DNA of 64,000 bases, taken from the NCBI RefSeq assembly GCF_019219825.1, contig NZ_JAHUXH010000002.1:186001-250000 (forward strand), given 5' to 3'. The stretch is from Streptomyces sp. TRM70350. GTDB lineage: Bacteria > Actinomycetota > Actinomycetes > Streptomycetales > Streptomycetaceae. The notes under the pieces were generated by a model. That model ran no database searches. It saw only the letters and a program-made list of their open reading frames with translations, and had not been told where the DNA came from. Positions 17,918 through 28,300 of this stretch are shown piece by piece; the stretch's first letter is position 1, and each line of letters begins with the position of its first letter. The position numbers and the translations under genes were made by a program.

Positions 17918-18390
17918 GCCCCGGGTACGTCGTCCGGGTCGCCGAGGAGGAGGCCGACCGCGCGGCGTGTTTCGCCGTACGCAAGGAGGTCTTCGTCGCC
18001 GAACAGGGCGTACCGGAGGATGTCGAGTACGACGCGTACGACGCCGGCGCGCTGCATGTGCTCGCCGTGCGGGAGGACGGCGTGCCCCTCGGGACGGGGC
18101 GGCTGCTGTACGGCGCCGCGGCGGTCGGCAAGACCGGGGGCGATCCGTCGGTGGGGTCGCTCGGGCGGCTCGCGGTGACCCGGGGCGCGCGCGGGCTCGG
18201 TGTCGGGGGCGCGCGGGTGCGGGCCATCGAGGACGCGGCACGCGCGCGTGGGCTGTCGGCGGTCGATCTGCACGCGCAGACACATGCCTTGGGCTTCTAC
18301 GAGCGGCTGGGGTACGTGGCGTACGGGCCGGAGTTCCCCGACGCGGGGATACCGCATCGGGCGATGCGGCGTTCGCTCCGGCGGGGCTGA
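17914..18390 (+). CDS. GNAT-family N-acetyltransferase
   Basis: A 158-residue GCN5-related acetyltransferase that should transfer acetyl from acetyl-CoA to an amine; the substrate is unknown. N-terminal [24 protein letters not shown] matches the ElaA/YjcF-like subgroup. Central [27 protein letters not shown] is the acetyl-CoA-binding motif A (R/Q-x-x-G-x-G/A), followed by [21 protein letters not shown] (motif B). ATG 17914 overlaps the upstream stop in ATGA; a longer in-frame start would lie inside the upstream gene. It is the last gene of this + strand run and faces the MscS gene across 43 bases. Confidence 0.85.
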   Translation: MSPGYVVRVAEEEADRAACFAVRKEVFVAEQGVPEDVEYDAYDAGALHVLAVREDGVPLGTGRLLYGAAAVGKTGGDPSVGSLGRLAVTRGARGLGVGGARVRAIEDAARARGLSAVDLHAQTHALGFYERLGYVAYGPEFPDAGIPHRAMRRSLRRG

Positions 18391-18433
18391 CAAGTTGGGC
18401 AAGAGGTGGGCGTCGCGCGTGCCGTGACAAGCC

Positions 18434-19555
18434 TCAGCCTCGTTCCGGCCTCGGGGTTTCCACCGCTCGGCGTGGTGCCGCGCCGTCGGGGGACGGGCGG
18501 CGGCCGTTGGAGCCCGGGGGGAGGATCGCGTCCGCTGTGTTGACCCGGGGGAGGGCGTACGGGTGTTCGTGGATCAGCCAGGCGATCATCCGCTCGCGGA
18601 CCGTGACCCGTACCGTCCAGACGTCGTCCGCGTCCTTCGCCGTCACCAGGGCCCGCACCTCCATGGTGTTGGGCGTGGTGTCCGTCACGTCCACGCCGTA
18701 GTGGCGGCCGTCCCAGGCCGGGCACTCGCGCAGGATGTCGCGGAGCTTCTCACGCATCGCGGCCACGGGGGCGGTGTGGTCGAGGTGCCAGTAGACGGTG
18801 CCGGTCATCTGAGGGGTGCCGCGCGACCAGTTCTCGAAGGGCTTGGATGTGAAGTACGACACCGGCATCGTGATCCGGCGTTCGTCCCACGTGCGGACCG
18901 TGAGGTAGGTCAGCGTGATCTCCTCGACGGTGCCCCACTCGCCGTCCACCACGACCGTGTCCCCTATGCGCACCATGTCGCCGAACGCGATCTGCAGCCC
19001 CGCGAACATGTTGCCCAGCGTCGACTGTGCCGCCACACCGGCGACGATGCCGAGGATGCCCGCCGAGGCCAGCAGCGAGGCGCCCGCCGCGCGGAACGCC
19101 GGGAACGTCAGCAGCATCGCCGCGGCGGCCACCACGCCGACGACCGCCGCGACCACCCGCGTGATCAGCGTCACCTGGGTGCGCACCCGGCGGACCCGGG
19201 CCGGGTCGCGCTGGGCGTGGGAGCTGGCGTACCGCGTGTACGACGTCTCGACGACCGCCGCCGCGATCCGGATCACCAGCCACGCCGCCGACCCGATCAG
19301 CACCAGCGTGAACGTCCGGCCGACGCCGACCCGGTGGTCCTGGAGCAACTGCGCCTGGTCGTACGACCCTCTCAGCAGGGCCGCGCACAGCACGAGTTGG
19401 TAGGGGATGCGGCCACGGCGCAGCAGACCCCACAGCGGGGTCTCCGGGTGCCGCTCGTCGGCCTTGCGCAGCAGCCGGTCGGTGGCCCAGCCGATGAGCA
19501 GGCCGAGCACGACCGAGCCGCCGATCACGATGAGGGGGCGGAGCAGGTTCTCCAT
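18434..19555 (-). CDS. MscS-family mechanosensitive channel
   Basis: A small-conductance mechanosensitive-channel family protein of 373 residues that should release solutes on osmotic downshock. Hydrophobic helices lie at about 6-24, 80-105 and 133-160. The pore-lining TM3 follows (about 163-195, with GASLLASAGILGIVAGVAAQSTLGNMFAGLQIAFG). Next comes the beta domain signature MVRIGDTVVVDGEWGTVEEITLTYLTVRTWDERRITMP, then the C-terminal cytoplasmic domain and a disordered tail. ATG 19555 begins at the first helix. It is divergent from the hydrolase gene. Which MscS subtype it is cannot be decided here. Confidence 0.9.
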   Translation of the reverse strand: MENLLRPLIVIGGSVVLGLLIGWATDRLLRKADERHPETPLWGLLRRGRIPYQLVLCAALLRGSYDQAQLLQDHRVGVGRTFTLVLIGSAAWLVIRIAAAVVETSYTRYASSHAQRDPARVRRVRTQVTLITRVVAAVVGVVAAAAMLLTFPAFRAAGASLLASAGILGIVAGVAAQSTLGNMFAGLQIAFGDMVRIGDTVVVDGEWGTVEEITLTYLTVRTWDERRITMPVSYFTSKPFENWSRGTPQMTGTVYWHLDHTAPVAAMREKLRDILRECPAWDGRHYGVDVTDTTPNTMEVRALVTAKDADDVWTVRVTVRERMIAWLIHEHPYALPRVNTADAILPPGSNGRRPSPDGAAPRRAVETPRPERG

Positions 19556-19662
19556 GCCCTCGAACGTAACCAGTACCAGGGGACAGTGAACATGTGACTT
19601 CGCGGCGGATCGGGGTAGCGCCCCGGACCTGCGTTGTCGTACCCGGCTGGCACCATGGCCTC

Positions 19663-20232
19663 ATGAACATCATGCTGTTCCACTCGTCCTACGGCCTCAG
19701 ACCCGCGGTCCGCGCCGCGGCGGACCGGCTGCGCACGGCCGGTCACGAGGTGTGGACGCCGGACCTCTTCGAGGGGCGCACGTTCGAAACGGCCGAGGAC
19801 GGCATGGCGTTCAAGGAGGAGGTCGGCAAGGACGAGCTGCTGAAGCGGGCCGTGCTGGCCGCCGCGCCCTACTCGGAGCGGGGGCTGGTGTACGCCGGGT
19901 TCTCGCTCGGCGCCTCGGTCGCGCAGACCCTCGCGCTGGGTGACGAGAGGGCGCGCGGACTGCTGCTCCTGCACGGCACGTCGGACCTCGCGCCGAACGT
20001 CTCGGTGGACGATCTGCCGGTGCAGCTGCATGTCGCCGAGCCGGACCCGTTCGAGACGGACGACTGGCTGAGCGCCTGGTATCTGCAGATGCGCCGGGCC
20101 GGGGCGGACGTGGAGATCTACCGGTACGCCGGGGCCGGGCACCTGTACACCGACCCCGACCTGCCGGACTACGACGAGGAGGCCGCCGAGGCCACCTGGC
20201 GGGTGGCGCTCGGCTTCCTCGACAGTCTCTGA
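19663..20232 (+). CDS. Dienelactone hydrolase-like alpha/beta hydrolase
   Basis: A 189-residue alpha/beta hydrolase of the dienelactone hydrolase superfamily. The nucleophile elbow is GFSLGAS with S81, where classical dienelactone hydrolases have Cys. The acid is probably D128 in HVAEPDPFE and the histidine H160 in YAGAGHLYTDPDLPDY. The protein has no signal peptide. ATG 19663 begins MNIMLFHSSYGL, the family's first strand; an upstream in-frame ATG (19594) adds only a non-conserved stretch. Substrate is unknown. It converges with phoD at a seven-base gap. Confidence 0.83.
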   Translation: MNIMLFHSSYGLRPAVRAAADRLRTAGHEVWTPDLFEGRTFETAEDGMAFKEEVGKDELLKRAVLAAAPYSERGLVYAGFSLGASVAQTLALGDERARGLLLLHGTSDLAPNVSVDDLPVQLHVAEPDPFETDDWLSAWYLQMRRAGADVEIYRYAGAGHLYTDPDLPDYDEEAAEATWRVALGFLDSL

Positions 20233-20239
20233 CCAGCGG

Positions 20240-21901
20240 TTACACCGGGTCGTACGTCCGCTCCACCTTCTGTGTGCCGCTGCGCGTGCGGTAGGAGCGG
20301 CTCCAGGAGGCCGTCGCGTCGGCCTTCGTCCGGTCGGAGAGGACGTAGTAGTCCATCTGCGCGCGCTCGGCTGTGATGTCCAGCACGCCGTAGCCGTGGC
20401 GGTCGGTGTCGACCCAGTGGACGTGCCGGTTGGCCGCGCGGATGACCGGCGAGGCGACGGCGGAGACGGTGCCCTCGGGGACCTTCACGAGGTCGTCGAG
20501 GTTGTCGGACGTGACCGAGGTGACGACGAACTCCGTGGCGGCGGACGCCGACAGCGGGTACGTACCGGCGTTCACCGGCACGTCGTTGGCCCACGCCATG
20601 TGGATGTCGCCGGTGAGGAAGACGGTGTTGCGGATCGCGTTCGAGCGCAGGTGGGCGACAAGTTCGCGGCGGTCGTCGGTGTAGCCGTCCCACTGGTCGG
20701 TGTTGACGGCCAGGCCCTCCTGGGGCAGGCCCAGCAGTTTGGCCAGCGGCTTGAACAACCCGGCGGAGAGCGAGCCGATGGCGAACGGCGAGATCATCAC
20801 GGAGTTGCCGACCAGCCGCCAGGTGGTGTCGGAGGACGTCAGGCCCGCCTTGAGCCAGTCGAGTTGGGCGCGTCCGGTGAGCGTGCGGTCCGGGTCGTCG
20901 ACGTCGCCGTTGCCGAAGGCGGCCTGCTGGGAGCGGAACGAGCGCAGGTCGAGCAGGGAGAGGTCGGCGAGCTTGCCGAAGCGCAGCCGACGGTAGGTGG
21001 TGCCCGCGATGGCCGGGCGGACCGGCATCCACTCGAAGTAGGCCTGCTTGGCGGCGGCCTGGCGGGCGGCCCAGGTGCCCTCGGCGCCCTCGGTGTGGTT
21101 CTCGGCACCGCCGGACCAGCTGTCGTTGGCTATCTCGTGGTCGTCCCAGATCGCCACGACCGGGGCGGCGGCGTGCAGCGCCTGCAGGTCGGGGTCGGTC
21201 TTGTAACGGCCGTGCCGGACGCGGTAGTCGGCGAGGGTGACGATCTCGTGCGCCGGGGCGTGCGCGCGGACGGAGGTGCCCCGGGTGCCGTACTCGCCGG
21301 CGCCGTACTCGTAGATGTAGTCGCCGAGGTGCAGCCAGGCGTCCAGGTCGCCGCGGGCGGCGAGGTGACGGTACGCCGCGAAGTAGCCGGCCTCCCAGTT
21401 GGCGCAGGAGACCACGCCGAAGCGGAGGTTCGCGACGGCCGCGTCCGTGGCGGGGGCGGTGCGGGCGCGGCCGGCCGGGGAGTCGGTGCCGCCGGCGGAG
21501 AAGCGGAACCAGTAGTCGGTGGCGGGCGCGAGGCCGCGGATGTCGGCCTTGACCGTGTGGTCCGAGGCGGCGCTCGCGGTGGTGGAGCCCTTGGCGATGA
21601 TGTTGGTGAACGCCTTGTCCGTGGCCACGGTCCAGCTGACCTCGGTGTCCGGGCCGAGCCCGGAGCCGGGCGTCGCCTCGGCGGTGGGCGTCACCCGGGT
21701 CCACAGCAGGATGCCGTCCGGGAGCGGGTCCCCGGAGGCGACCCCGTGCAGGAAGGCGGGGGTGTCGGTAGCCGCCCGGGCGGGCAGGGCACCGGCGAGC
21801 GGAGCGGCGAGCACGGCTCCGGCGGCGGCCGCCTTGACGACCGTACGGCGGCGCGGAGTGGGAGAGTTGAGGCCCGTGTTGGGTCTGTGTCGACTGGTCA
21901 C
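20240..21901 (-). CDS. phoD: Secreted PhoD-like alkaline phosphatase (Tat substrate)
   Basis: A PhoD-type phosphomonoesterase/phosphodiesterase of 553 residues, exported folded by the Tat pathway to release phosphate from organic phosphates. The signal has the twin-arginine [18 protein letters not shown] near residue 17 and a likely cut after ALPARA. An N-terminal fibronectin-like domain ([21 protein letters not shown]) leads to the Ca/Fe-binding catalytic domain with [43 protein letters not shown] and [11 protein letters not shown] promoter with a palindromic -10 region sits directly before the start. Phosphate control through PhoP is likely for the family, but I see no clear PHO box. Confidence 0.92.
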   Translation of the reverse strand: MTSRHRPNTGLNSPTPRRRTVVKAAAAGAVLAAPLAGALPARAATDTPAFLHGVASGDPLPDGILLWTRVTPTAEATPGSGLGPDTEVSWTVATDKAFTNIIAKGSTTASAASDHTVKADIRGLAPATDYWFRFSAGGTDSPAGRARTAPATDAAVANLRFGVVSCANWEAGYFAAYRHLAARGDLDAWLHLGDYIYEYGAGEYGTRGTSVRAHAPAHEIVTLADYRVRHGRYKTDPDLQALHAAAPVVAIWDDHEIANDSWSGGAENHTEGAEGTWAARQAAAKQAYFEWMPVRPAIAGTTYRRLRFGKLADLSLLDLRSFRSQQAAFGNGDVDDPDRTLTGRAQLDWLKAGLTSSDTTWRLVGNSVMISPFAIGSLSAGLFKPLAKLLGLPQEGLAVNTDQWDGYTDDRRELVAHLRSNAIRNTVFLTGDIHMAWANDVPVNAGTYPLSASAATEFVVTSVTSDNLDDLVKVPEGTVSAVASPVIRAANRHVHWVDTDRHGYGVLDITAERAQMDYYVLSDRTKADATASWSRSYRTRSGTQKVERTYDPV

Positions 21902-21905
21902 GGGC

Positions 21906-21938
21906 GATCAGATTACTGATCGGTAGCGCTTTCGGTAA
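21906..21938 (-). promoter_or_regulatory. phoD promoter with palindromic -10
   Basis: On the minus strand, TTACCG (21938-21933) and TAATCT (21915-21910) are spaced by exactly 17 bases. The -10 lies eight bases before the phoD ATG, so the transcript would be leaderless or nearly so. The -10 sits inside a perfect palindrome, GATCAGATTACTGATC (21906-21921), which could be an operator. The regulator is unknown. Confidence 0.5.
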
Positions 21939-21954
21939 GGCACGGGTATGCGAA

Positions 21955-21986
21955 GAGCGGGCGAACCAGGAAGAGTTCGCCCGCTC
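21955..21986 (-). terminator. Terminator after the DsbA-like gene
   Basis: A 12-bp perfect inverted repeat (GAGCGGGCGAAC at 21955-21966 with 21975-21986, eight-base loop) lies about 40 bases past the stop of the DsbA-like gene on the minus strand. It would end that transcript before the phoD promoter. No long U-run follows. Confidence 0.65.
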
Positions 21987-22027
21987 GTTCTTCGTGCTTC
22001 CGTACGGCGTTACCGCCTGACGGCGTG

Positions 22028-22828
22028 TTACTTGGTGATGCCCGCGTTCTTGAGCGCGGTCTCCCACTCGGCGACGGTGCTCGGGTTCTCGATCACCTTG
22101 TCGTTGATCTTGATGGTCGGGGTGGACTTGACGTCCTTGGTGTTGTCGAAGGAGTCGCTCATCTTCATCGCCCAGGCGTCGTACGTGCCCTTCTCGACGG
22201 CGTCCTGGAACTTCTTGTTGTTCTTCAGCGCGTCCACCGTGTTCGCCACCTTGATCAGGTAGCTGTCCTTGGCGAACTCGTCGGTGGACTCCTGCGGGTG
22301 GTACTCCGCCGAGTACAGCGCGGCCTTGTAGTCCAGGAACGCCTCGGGGCTGACGTTCAGCGCGGCGCCGAGCGCGCTGAGGGCGTTCTTGGAGCCCTCG
22401 CCGCCGAGGTTGCCGTCGAGGAAGGTGCCGAGGGTGAAGGACAGCTTGTAGTCGCCGTCCTCCATGCCCTTGTTGACGGCCTCGCCGATGGTCTGCTCGA
22501 AGGAGGCGCAGGCCGGGCAGCGCGGGTCCTCGTAGAGGTGGACCACGTTGTCGGACTTGGAGTCGCCGATCAGGACCGTGGTGCCGTTCTTGCCGGAGGT
22601 GTTGGCCGGGGCGACGACCTCGGCGTCGGCGGCCGCCTCCCACTTGCTCGGCTGGTTGGTCTGCACGACGGCATAGCCGATGCCGCCGGCCACCGCGAGG
22701 ACGCCGACGGCCGAGCAGGCGACGATGATCTGCCGCTTGACCTTGGCCCGCCTGGCCTCACGCTCGCGCTCGGCCCGCAGCCGCTCCCGGGCCGCCGTCT
22801 TCGCCGCCTGGCTGTTCCGCTTGCTCAT
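22028..22828 (-). CDS. Membrane-anchored DsbA-like thioredoxin-fold protein
   Basis: A 266-residue thiol-disulfide oxidoreductase-like protein with its active domain outside the membrane. A highly charged N-tail (1-30) precedes one membrane helix (about 33-55, QIIVACSAVGVLAVAGGIGYAVV). The DsbA_2/Thioredoxin_4 domain follows with active site CPAC (C104, C107) in YEDPRCPACASFEQ and cis-Pro region STPTIKIND. Start ATG 22828 is set by GGAG at good spacing. A second gene of identical architecture lies at 52956-53726. It is preceded on the same strand by a membrane protein gene. Redox partner and substrate are unknown. Confidence 0.87.
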   Translation of the reverse strand: MSKRNSQAAKTAARERLRAEREREARRAKVKRQIIVACSAVGVLAVAGGIGYAVVQTNQPSKWEAAADAEVVAPANTSGKNGTTVLIGDSKSDNVVHLYEDPRCPACASFEQTIGEAVNKGMEDGDYKLSFTLGTFLDGNLGGEGSKNALSALGAALNVSPEAFLDYKAALYSAEYHPQESTDEFAKDSYLIKVANTVDALKNNKKFQDAVEKGTYDAWAMKMSDSFDNTKDVKSTPTIKINDKVIENPSTVAEWETALKNAGITK

Positions 22829-22909
22829 GATGATCTCCGTGTGGGACGCGCACATGTCGTACGCGGGATACGTGTGAGGGGTTGTCGTGCTCGTGCGGTG
22901 CCGCTCGGT

Positions 22910-23602
22910 TCAGCCGAGGGCCAGGGAGCACGGCGGGCCACGTCGTCCCAGGGAGTGGGTGAGGAGCAGGTCGCGCGCGGGGGCCGTACGGTGCGCGGGG
23001 CGGGGCAGCCGGGGGGCCGGTGCGGCGAGTCGTACCGTCCCGGCGGCGACCGCCAGCAGCAGTGGCCGGAACGTGGTCGCGGCCATCGCGCTGAGCAGCT
23101 GGGCCAGGGCCCGCTCGCCGCGGCGCAGCCAGGCCGCCGCCAGCAGACCGACGCCGACGTGGGCGCCGAGCAGCAGCCACGCGGTCTCGGGGTGCGCGTG
23201 CGCGAGGACGGCGGCGACCCGGTCCGTACCGCTGGTGCCGGCCATCCGTGCCAGTGGCGTGCCCACCTCGCCGCCGCCGCACAGCACGTCCAGGCCGACC
23301 GAGCGCAACGGGCCCGCCACCGGGCCGCCCGCCCGGCCGTAACAGGCGTGCTGGCCCGTGGTGAACACCGTGTCGGCGGCCAGCTCCAGCGGGATCAGCA
23401 GCGCGGCGATCCGGCCGAAGCCGCGCTCCCGGCCGGCCAGGGCGTAGGCGATGACGAACACGGCGGCGGCGATCGCCGCCACCGTGCCCAGCGGCAGCGG
23501 GGCCCGGGACAGCAGCACGTGCGACGCGGTGCTGAGCGTCACGACGATCGCCGTGAACAGCGCCGCGCGTACGGCTCTGAGCTGTGTCCCGGATATGTCC
23601 AT
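22910..23602 (-). CDS. Multi-pass membrane protein of unknown function
   Basis: I do not recognise this 230-residue protein beyond its membrane character. It has about five hydrophobic segments (near residues 12-30, 36-55, 62-80, 138-160 and 165-195), a Gly/Cys-containing loop (GQHACYGRAGGP and LDVLCGGGEVG) and a basic, Pro-rich C-tail of about 40 residues. ATG 23602 starts MDISGTQLRAVRAALF, and GGAGAG lies upstream. The downstream neighbour on the same strand is the DsbA-like gene, 81 bases away. The paired cysteines and that neighbour make a thiol-redox link possible but unproven. Confidence 0.6.
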   Translation of the reverse strand: MDISGTQLRAVRAALFTAIVVTLSTASHVLLSRAPLPLGTVAAIAAAVFVIAYALAGRERGFGRIAALLIPLELAADTVFTTGQHACYGRAGGPVAGPLRSVGLDVLCGGGEVGTPLARMAGTSGTDRVAAVLAHAHPETAWLLLGAHVGVGLLAAAWLRRGERALAQLLSAMAATTFRPLLLAVAAGTVRLAAPAPRLPRPAHRTAPARDLLLTHSLGRRGPPCSLALG

Positions 23603-23621
23603 AACGGAGAGAGTGTGTCAC

Positions 23622-23662
23622 GGACTCCTGTAAGGGACCCCTAAAGGGTCCCTGTGGAGTCC
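23622..23662 (-). terminator. Two-part hairpin terminator after the DUF2252 gene
   Basis: An inner perfect 8-bp stem (AGGGACCC 23633-23640, GGGTCCCT 23646-23653, loop CTAAA) is enclosed by an outer 7-bp stem (GGACTCC 23622-23628, GGAGTCC 23656-23662). It starts 20 bases beyond the DUF2252 stop and ends just before the next gene on the minus strand, so it most likely ends the DUF2252 transcript. Confidence 0.7.
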
Positions 23663-23681
23663 TGGGGCGGTCGGTGGGCGG

Positions 23682-25058
23682 TCACAGGCCGGGGATCCGG
23701 CCGTTGCGGAAGAGGTCGACGAAGATCTGGTGGTCGGCACGCGCGCGTGCGCCGTAGCTGTGCGCGAAGTCGACCAGGAGCGGCGCGAGGCCGTCCTCGT
23801 CGCCCGCGAGGGCCGCGTCGATGGCCCGCTCGGTGGAGAACGGCACCAGGTCGGAGTGGCCGGAGTCGTCGTCGGCGGCCGAGTGCATGGTGGCCGTGGC
23901 CCGGCCCAGGTCGGCGACGACCGCGGCGATCTCCTCCGGGTCGTCGATGTCGCCCCAGTCGAGGTCGACGGCGTACGGCGACACCTCGGCGACCAGCTGG
24001 CCCGCGCCGTCCAGCTCGGTCCAGCCCAGCCACGGGTCGGCGTGCGCCTGCAAAGCGCGCTGGGAGATCACCGTGCGGTGGCCCTCGTGCTGGAAGTACT
24101 CGCGGATCGCCGGGTCCGTGACGTGCCGGGAGACGGCCGGGGTCTGGGCCTGCTTGACGTAGATCACCACGTCGTTCTCCAGGGCGTCGCTGTTGCCCTC
24201 CAGCAGGATGTTGTACGACGGCAGGCCGGCCGAGCCGATGCCGATGCCGCGGCGGCCGACGACGTCCTTCACCCGGTACGAGTCGGGGCGGGCCAGCGAG
24301 GACTCCGGGAGCGTCTCCAGGTAGCCGTCGAAGGCGGCGAGCACCTTGTAGCGCGTGGCCGCGTCCAGCTCGATGGAGCCGCCGCCCGGGGCGAACCGGC
24401 GTTCGAAGTCGCGGATCTCGGTCATCGAGTCCAGCAGCCCGAACCGGGTCAGCGAGCGGGCGTCACGCAGCGCGTCCAGCAGCGGGCCCTCGGCGGTGTC
24501 CAGGGTGAACGGCGGCACCTCGTCGCTCTTGGCGCCGGTGGCCAGCGCGTGCACCCGCTCGCGGTAGGCGGCCGCGTAGATCGTCACCAGCTCGGTGATC
24601 TGCTCGTCGCTGAGCGCCTTCGCGTACCCGATGAGGGCGATGGAGGCCGCGAAGCGCTTGAGGTCCCAGGTGAAGGGGCCGACGTACGCCTCGTCGAAGT
24701 CGTTGACGTTGAAGATCAGCCGACCGTTCGAATCCATGTACGTGCCGAAGTTCTCCGCGTGCAGGTCGCCGTGGATCCACACGCGCGAGGTGCGCTCGTC
24801 CAGGAACGGTGCCCTGTCTATGTTCCCGTCCGTCCGCGCGTGCGTGTTCCCGCCACCCCGCCCGGCGTTCTCCGCGTCCAGGTCGTGGTAGAAGAGGCAC
24901 GCCGTGCCGCGGTAGAAGGCGAAGGCCGAGGCGGCCATCTTCCGGAACTTCACCCGGAACGCGGCCGGGTCGGCGGCGAGCAGCTCGCCGAAGGCGGTGT
25001 CGAAGACGGCGAGGATCTCCTCGCCGCGTTGCTCGTCGTTGAGCTGCGGGAACGACAT
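23682..25058 (-). CDS. DUF2252 family protein
   Basis: A 458-residue DUF2252 protein. The family looks distantly kinase-like (aminoglycoside-phosphotransferase fold), but no reaction is established. Conserved blocks are FRVKFRKMAASAFAFYRGTACLFYHDL, VWIHGDLHAENFGTYMDSNGRLIFNVNDFDEAYVGPFTWDLKRFAASIAL (the HGDLHxxNFG and NDFDE motifs resemble catalytic and Mg loops of phosphotransferases), VGRRGIGIGSAGLPSYNILLEG and a C-terminal YGARARADHQIFVDLF. ATG 25058 follows AGGAGG at ideal spacing; an upstream in-frame ATG (25148) lacks one. It is divergent from dnaE. No signal peptide or membrane segment is seen. Confidence 0.85.
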   Translation of the reverse strand: MSFPQLNDEQRGEEILAVFDTAFGELLAADPAAFRVKFRKMAASAFAFYRGTACLFYHDLDAENAGRGGGNTHARTDGNIDRAPFLDERTSRVWIHGDLHAENFGTYMDSNGRLIFNVNDFDEAYVGPFTWDLKRFAASIALIGYAKALSDEQITELVTIYAAAYRERVHALATGAKSDEVPPFTLDTAEGPLLDALRDARSLTRFGLLDSMTEIRDFERRFAPGGGSIELDAATRYKVLAAFDGYLETLPESSLARPDSYRVKDVVGRRGIGIGSAGLPSYNILLEGNSDALENDVVIYVKQAQTPAVSRHVTDPAIREYFQHEGHRTVISQRALQAHADPWLGWTELDGAGQLVAEVSPYAVDLDWGDIDDPEEIAAVVADLGRATATMHSAADDDSGHSDLVPFSTERAIDAALAGDEDGLAPLLVDFAHSYGARARADHQIFVDLFRNGRIPGL

Positions 25059-25327
25059 CGCTGGGTGCCTCCTGGTGCGGGCGTGGTGCGTGACCTGTGG
25101 GACGGATGGTCCATGCCGCGGTGCGAGGACCCGTCCGTCACTCTCCAACGTCCGAAGGTACGCGGGAGTGCCCGCGGAGTGTCAGTGCCGGGGCATAGAC
25201 TTCGACGCTGTCCCCCAGACTGTCCGCAGCCTGTCGGGCCCTCGTCGACGTGCGCCCACCCGCCACCCGACCACCACCCCTCAACGAGGCGCTTCGCGCC
25301 GTACCTTTTCAGTTGGAGGCCGAAACC
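25059..25327. promoter_or_regulatory. Divergent DUF2252-dnaE promoter region
   Basis: A 269-base gap between divergent genes. A -10-like TAGACT (25195-25200) with weak upstream support may serve dnaE, giving a leader of about 120 bases. I see no strong operator or riboswitch fold. No additional gene is supported, although the dnaE frame stays open upstream to 25250. Confidence 0.35.
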
Positions 25328-28300
25328 GTGTCGAAGCCGCCCTTCACGCACCTGCACGTCCACACCCAGTACTCGCTGCTGGACGGTGCCGCGCGGCTGA
25401 AGGACATGTTCAACGCCTGCAACGAGATGGGCATGACGCACATCGCCATGTCCGACCACGGCAACCTGCACGGGGCGTACGACTTCTTCCACTCCGCGCA
25501 GAAGGCCGGCATCACCCCGATCATCGGCATCGAGGCATACGTCGCCCCGGAGTCCCGGCGCAACAAGCGCAAGATCCTCTGGGGCCAGCCGCACCAGAAG
25601 CGGGACGACGTCTCCGGCTCCGGCGGTTACACGCACAAGACGATCTGGGCGGCGGACAAGACCGGCCTGCACAACCTCTTCCGGCTCTCCTCCGACGCGT
25701 ACGCCGAGGGCTGGCTGCAGAAGTGGCCCCGGATGGACAAGGAGACCATCGCCCAGTGGTCCGAGGGTCTGATCGCCTCCACCGGCTGCCCCTCCGGCGA
25801 GGTCCAGACCCGGCTGCGCCTGGGCCACTTCGACGAGGCCCTGAAGGCGGCCGCCGACTACCAGGACATCTTCGGCAAGGACCGCTACTTCCTGGAGCTG
25901 ATGGACCACGGCATCGAGATCGAGCGCCGGGTCCGCGACGGTCTGCTGGAGATCGGCAAGAAGCTCGGCATCCCGCCGCTGGTCACCAACGACTCGCACT
26001 ACACGTACGCGCACGAGGCGGGCGCCCATGACGCGCTGCTGTGCATCCAGACCGGCAAGAACCTCTCCGACCCCGACCGCTTCAAGTTCGACGGCACCGG
26101 CTACTACCTGAAGTCCACCGAGGAGATGTACGCCATCGACTCCTCGGACGCCTGGCAGGAGGGCTGCCGCAACACGCTGCTGGTGGCCGAGCAGGTCGAC
26201 ACCACGGGCATGTTCGAGAAGCGCGACCTCATGCCCAGGTTCGACATCCCGGAGGGGTACACCGAGGTCACCTGGTTCCAGGAGGAGGTCCGCCGCGGCA
26301 TGGAGCGCCGCTTCCCGGGCGGCGTCCCCGAGGACCGGATGCGGCAGGCCGAGTACGAGATGGACGTCATCATCCAGATGGGGTTCCCGGGCTACTTCCT
26401 CGTGGTCGCCGACTTCATCATGTGGGCCAAGAAGAACGGCATCGCCGTCGGCCCCGGCCGAGGCTCCGCGGCCGGCTCGATCGTGGCATACGCCATGGGC
26501 ATCACCGACCTCGACCCGATCCCGCACGGCCTGATCTTCGAGCGGTTCCTCAACCCCGAGCGCGTCTCGATGCCCGACGTCGACATCGACTTCGACGAGC
26601 GCAGGCGCGTCGAGGTGATCAGGTACGTGACGGAGAAATACGGCGCCGACAAGGTCGCCATGATCGGCACGTACGGCACCATCAAGGCGAAGAACGCGAT
26701 CAAGGACTCCGCGCGCGTGCTGGGCTACCCGTACGCGATGGGCGACCGCATCACCAAGGCGATGCCGCCGGACGTCCTCGGCAAGGGCATCCCGCTCTCC
26801 GGCATCACCGACCCGCAGCACCCCCGCTACTCGGAGGCGGGCGAGGTCCGGGCGATGTACGAGAACGAGCCCGACGTGAAGAAGGTCATCGACACCGCAC
26901 GCGGCGTGGAGGGCCTGGTCCGGCAGATGGGTGTGCACGCCGCCGGCGTGATCATGTCCAGCGAGACCATCACCGAACACGTCCCGGTCTGGGTGAGGCA
27001 CACCGACGGCGTGACCATCACGCAGTGGGACTACCCGAGCTGTGAGTCGCTCGGCCTGCTGAAGATGGACTTCCTGGGCCTGCGCAACCTCACGATCATG
27101 GATGACGCGGTCAAGATGGTGAAGGCCAACAAGGGCCTGGACATCGACCTGCTGTCGCTGCCGCTCGACGACCCCCAGACCTTCGAACTGCTCCAGCGCG
27201 GCGACACCCTGGGCGTCTTCCAGTTCGACGGCGGCCCCATGCGCTCCCTGCTGCGCATGATGAAGCCCGACAACTTCGAGGACATCTCCGCCGTCTCGGC
27301 CCTGTACCGGCCGGGCCCGATGGGCATGAACTCGCACATCAACTACGCCCTGCGCAAGAACGGCCAGCAGGAGATCACACCGATCCACCCCGAACTGGAG
27401 GAGCCGCTCAAGGAGGTCCTGGACGTCACCTACGGCCTGATCGTCTATCAGGAGCAGGTGCAGAAGGCCGCCCAGATCATCGCGGGCTACTCGCTCGGCG
27501 AGGCCGACATCCTCCGCCGCGTGATGGGCAAGAAGAAGCCCGAGGAGCTGGAGAAGAACTTCGTCATCTTCCAGGGCGGCGCCCGTAAGAACGGCTACAG
27601 CGACGAAGCCATCCAGGCGCTGTGGGACGTGCTGGTCCCGTTCGCCGGCTACGCGTTCAACAAGGCGCACTCGGCGGCGTACGGACTGGTCTCGTACTGG
27701 ACCGCGTACCTGAAGGCGAACCACCCCGCCGAGTACATGGCCGCGCTGCTCACCTCGGTCAAGGACGACAAGGACAAGTCGGCGGTCTACCTCAACGAGT
27801 GCCGCCGCATGGGCATCCGGGTGCTGCCGCCGAACGTCAACGAGTCCGAGTCGAACTTCGCCGCGCAGGGCGACGACGTGATCCTCTTCGGCCTGTCCGC
27901 CGTGCGCAACGTCGGTACGAACGTGGTCGACTCGATCATCAAGTGCCGCAAGGCGAAGGGGAAGTACGCCTCCTTCCCCGACTACCTCGACAAGGTCGAC
28001 GCGGTCGTCTGCAACAAGCGCACCACGGAGTCGCTGATCAAGGCGGGCGCGTTCGACACCATGGGCCACACCCGCAAGGGCCTGACGGCGCAGTACGAGC
28101 CGATGATCGACAACGTGGTCGCGGTCAAGCGCAAGGAGGCGGAAGGACAGTTCGACCTCTTCGGCGGCATGGGCGACGAGGCGAGCAGCGAGCCGGGCTT
28201 CGGCCTGGACGTGGAGTTCTCGCCCGACGAGTGGGACAAGACCTATCTGCTCGCCCAGGAGCGGGAGATGCTCGGTCTGTACGTCTCCGACCATCCGCTC

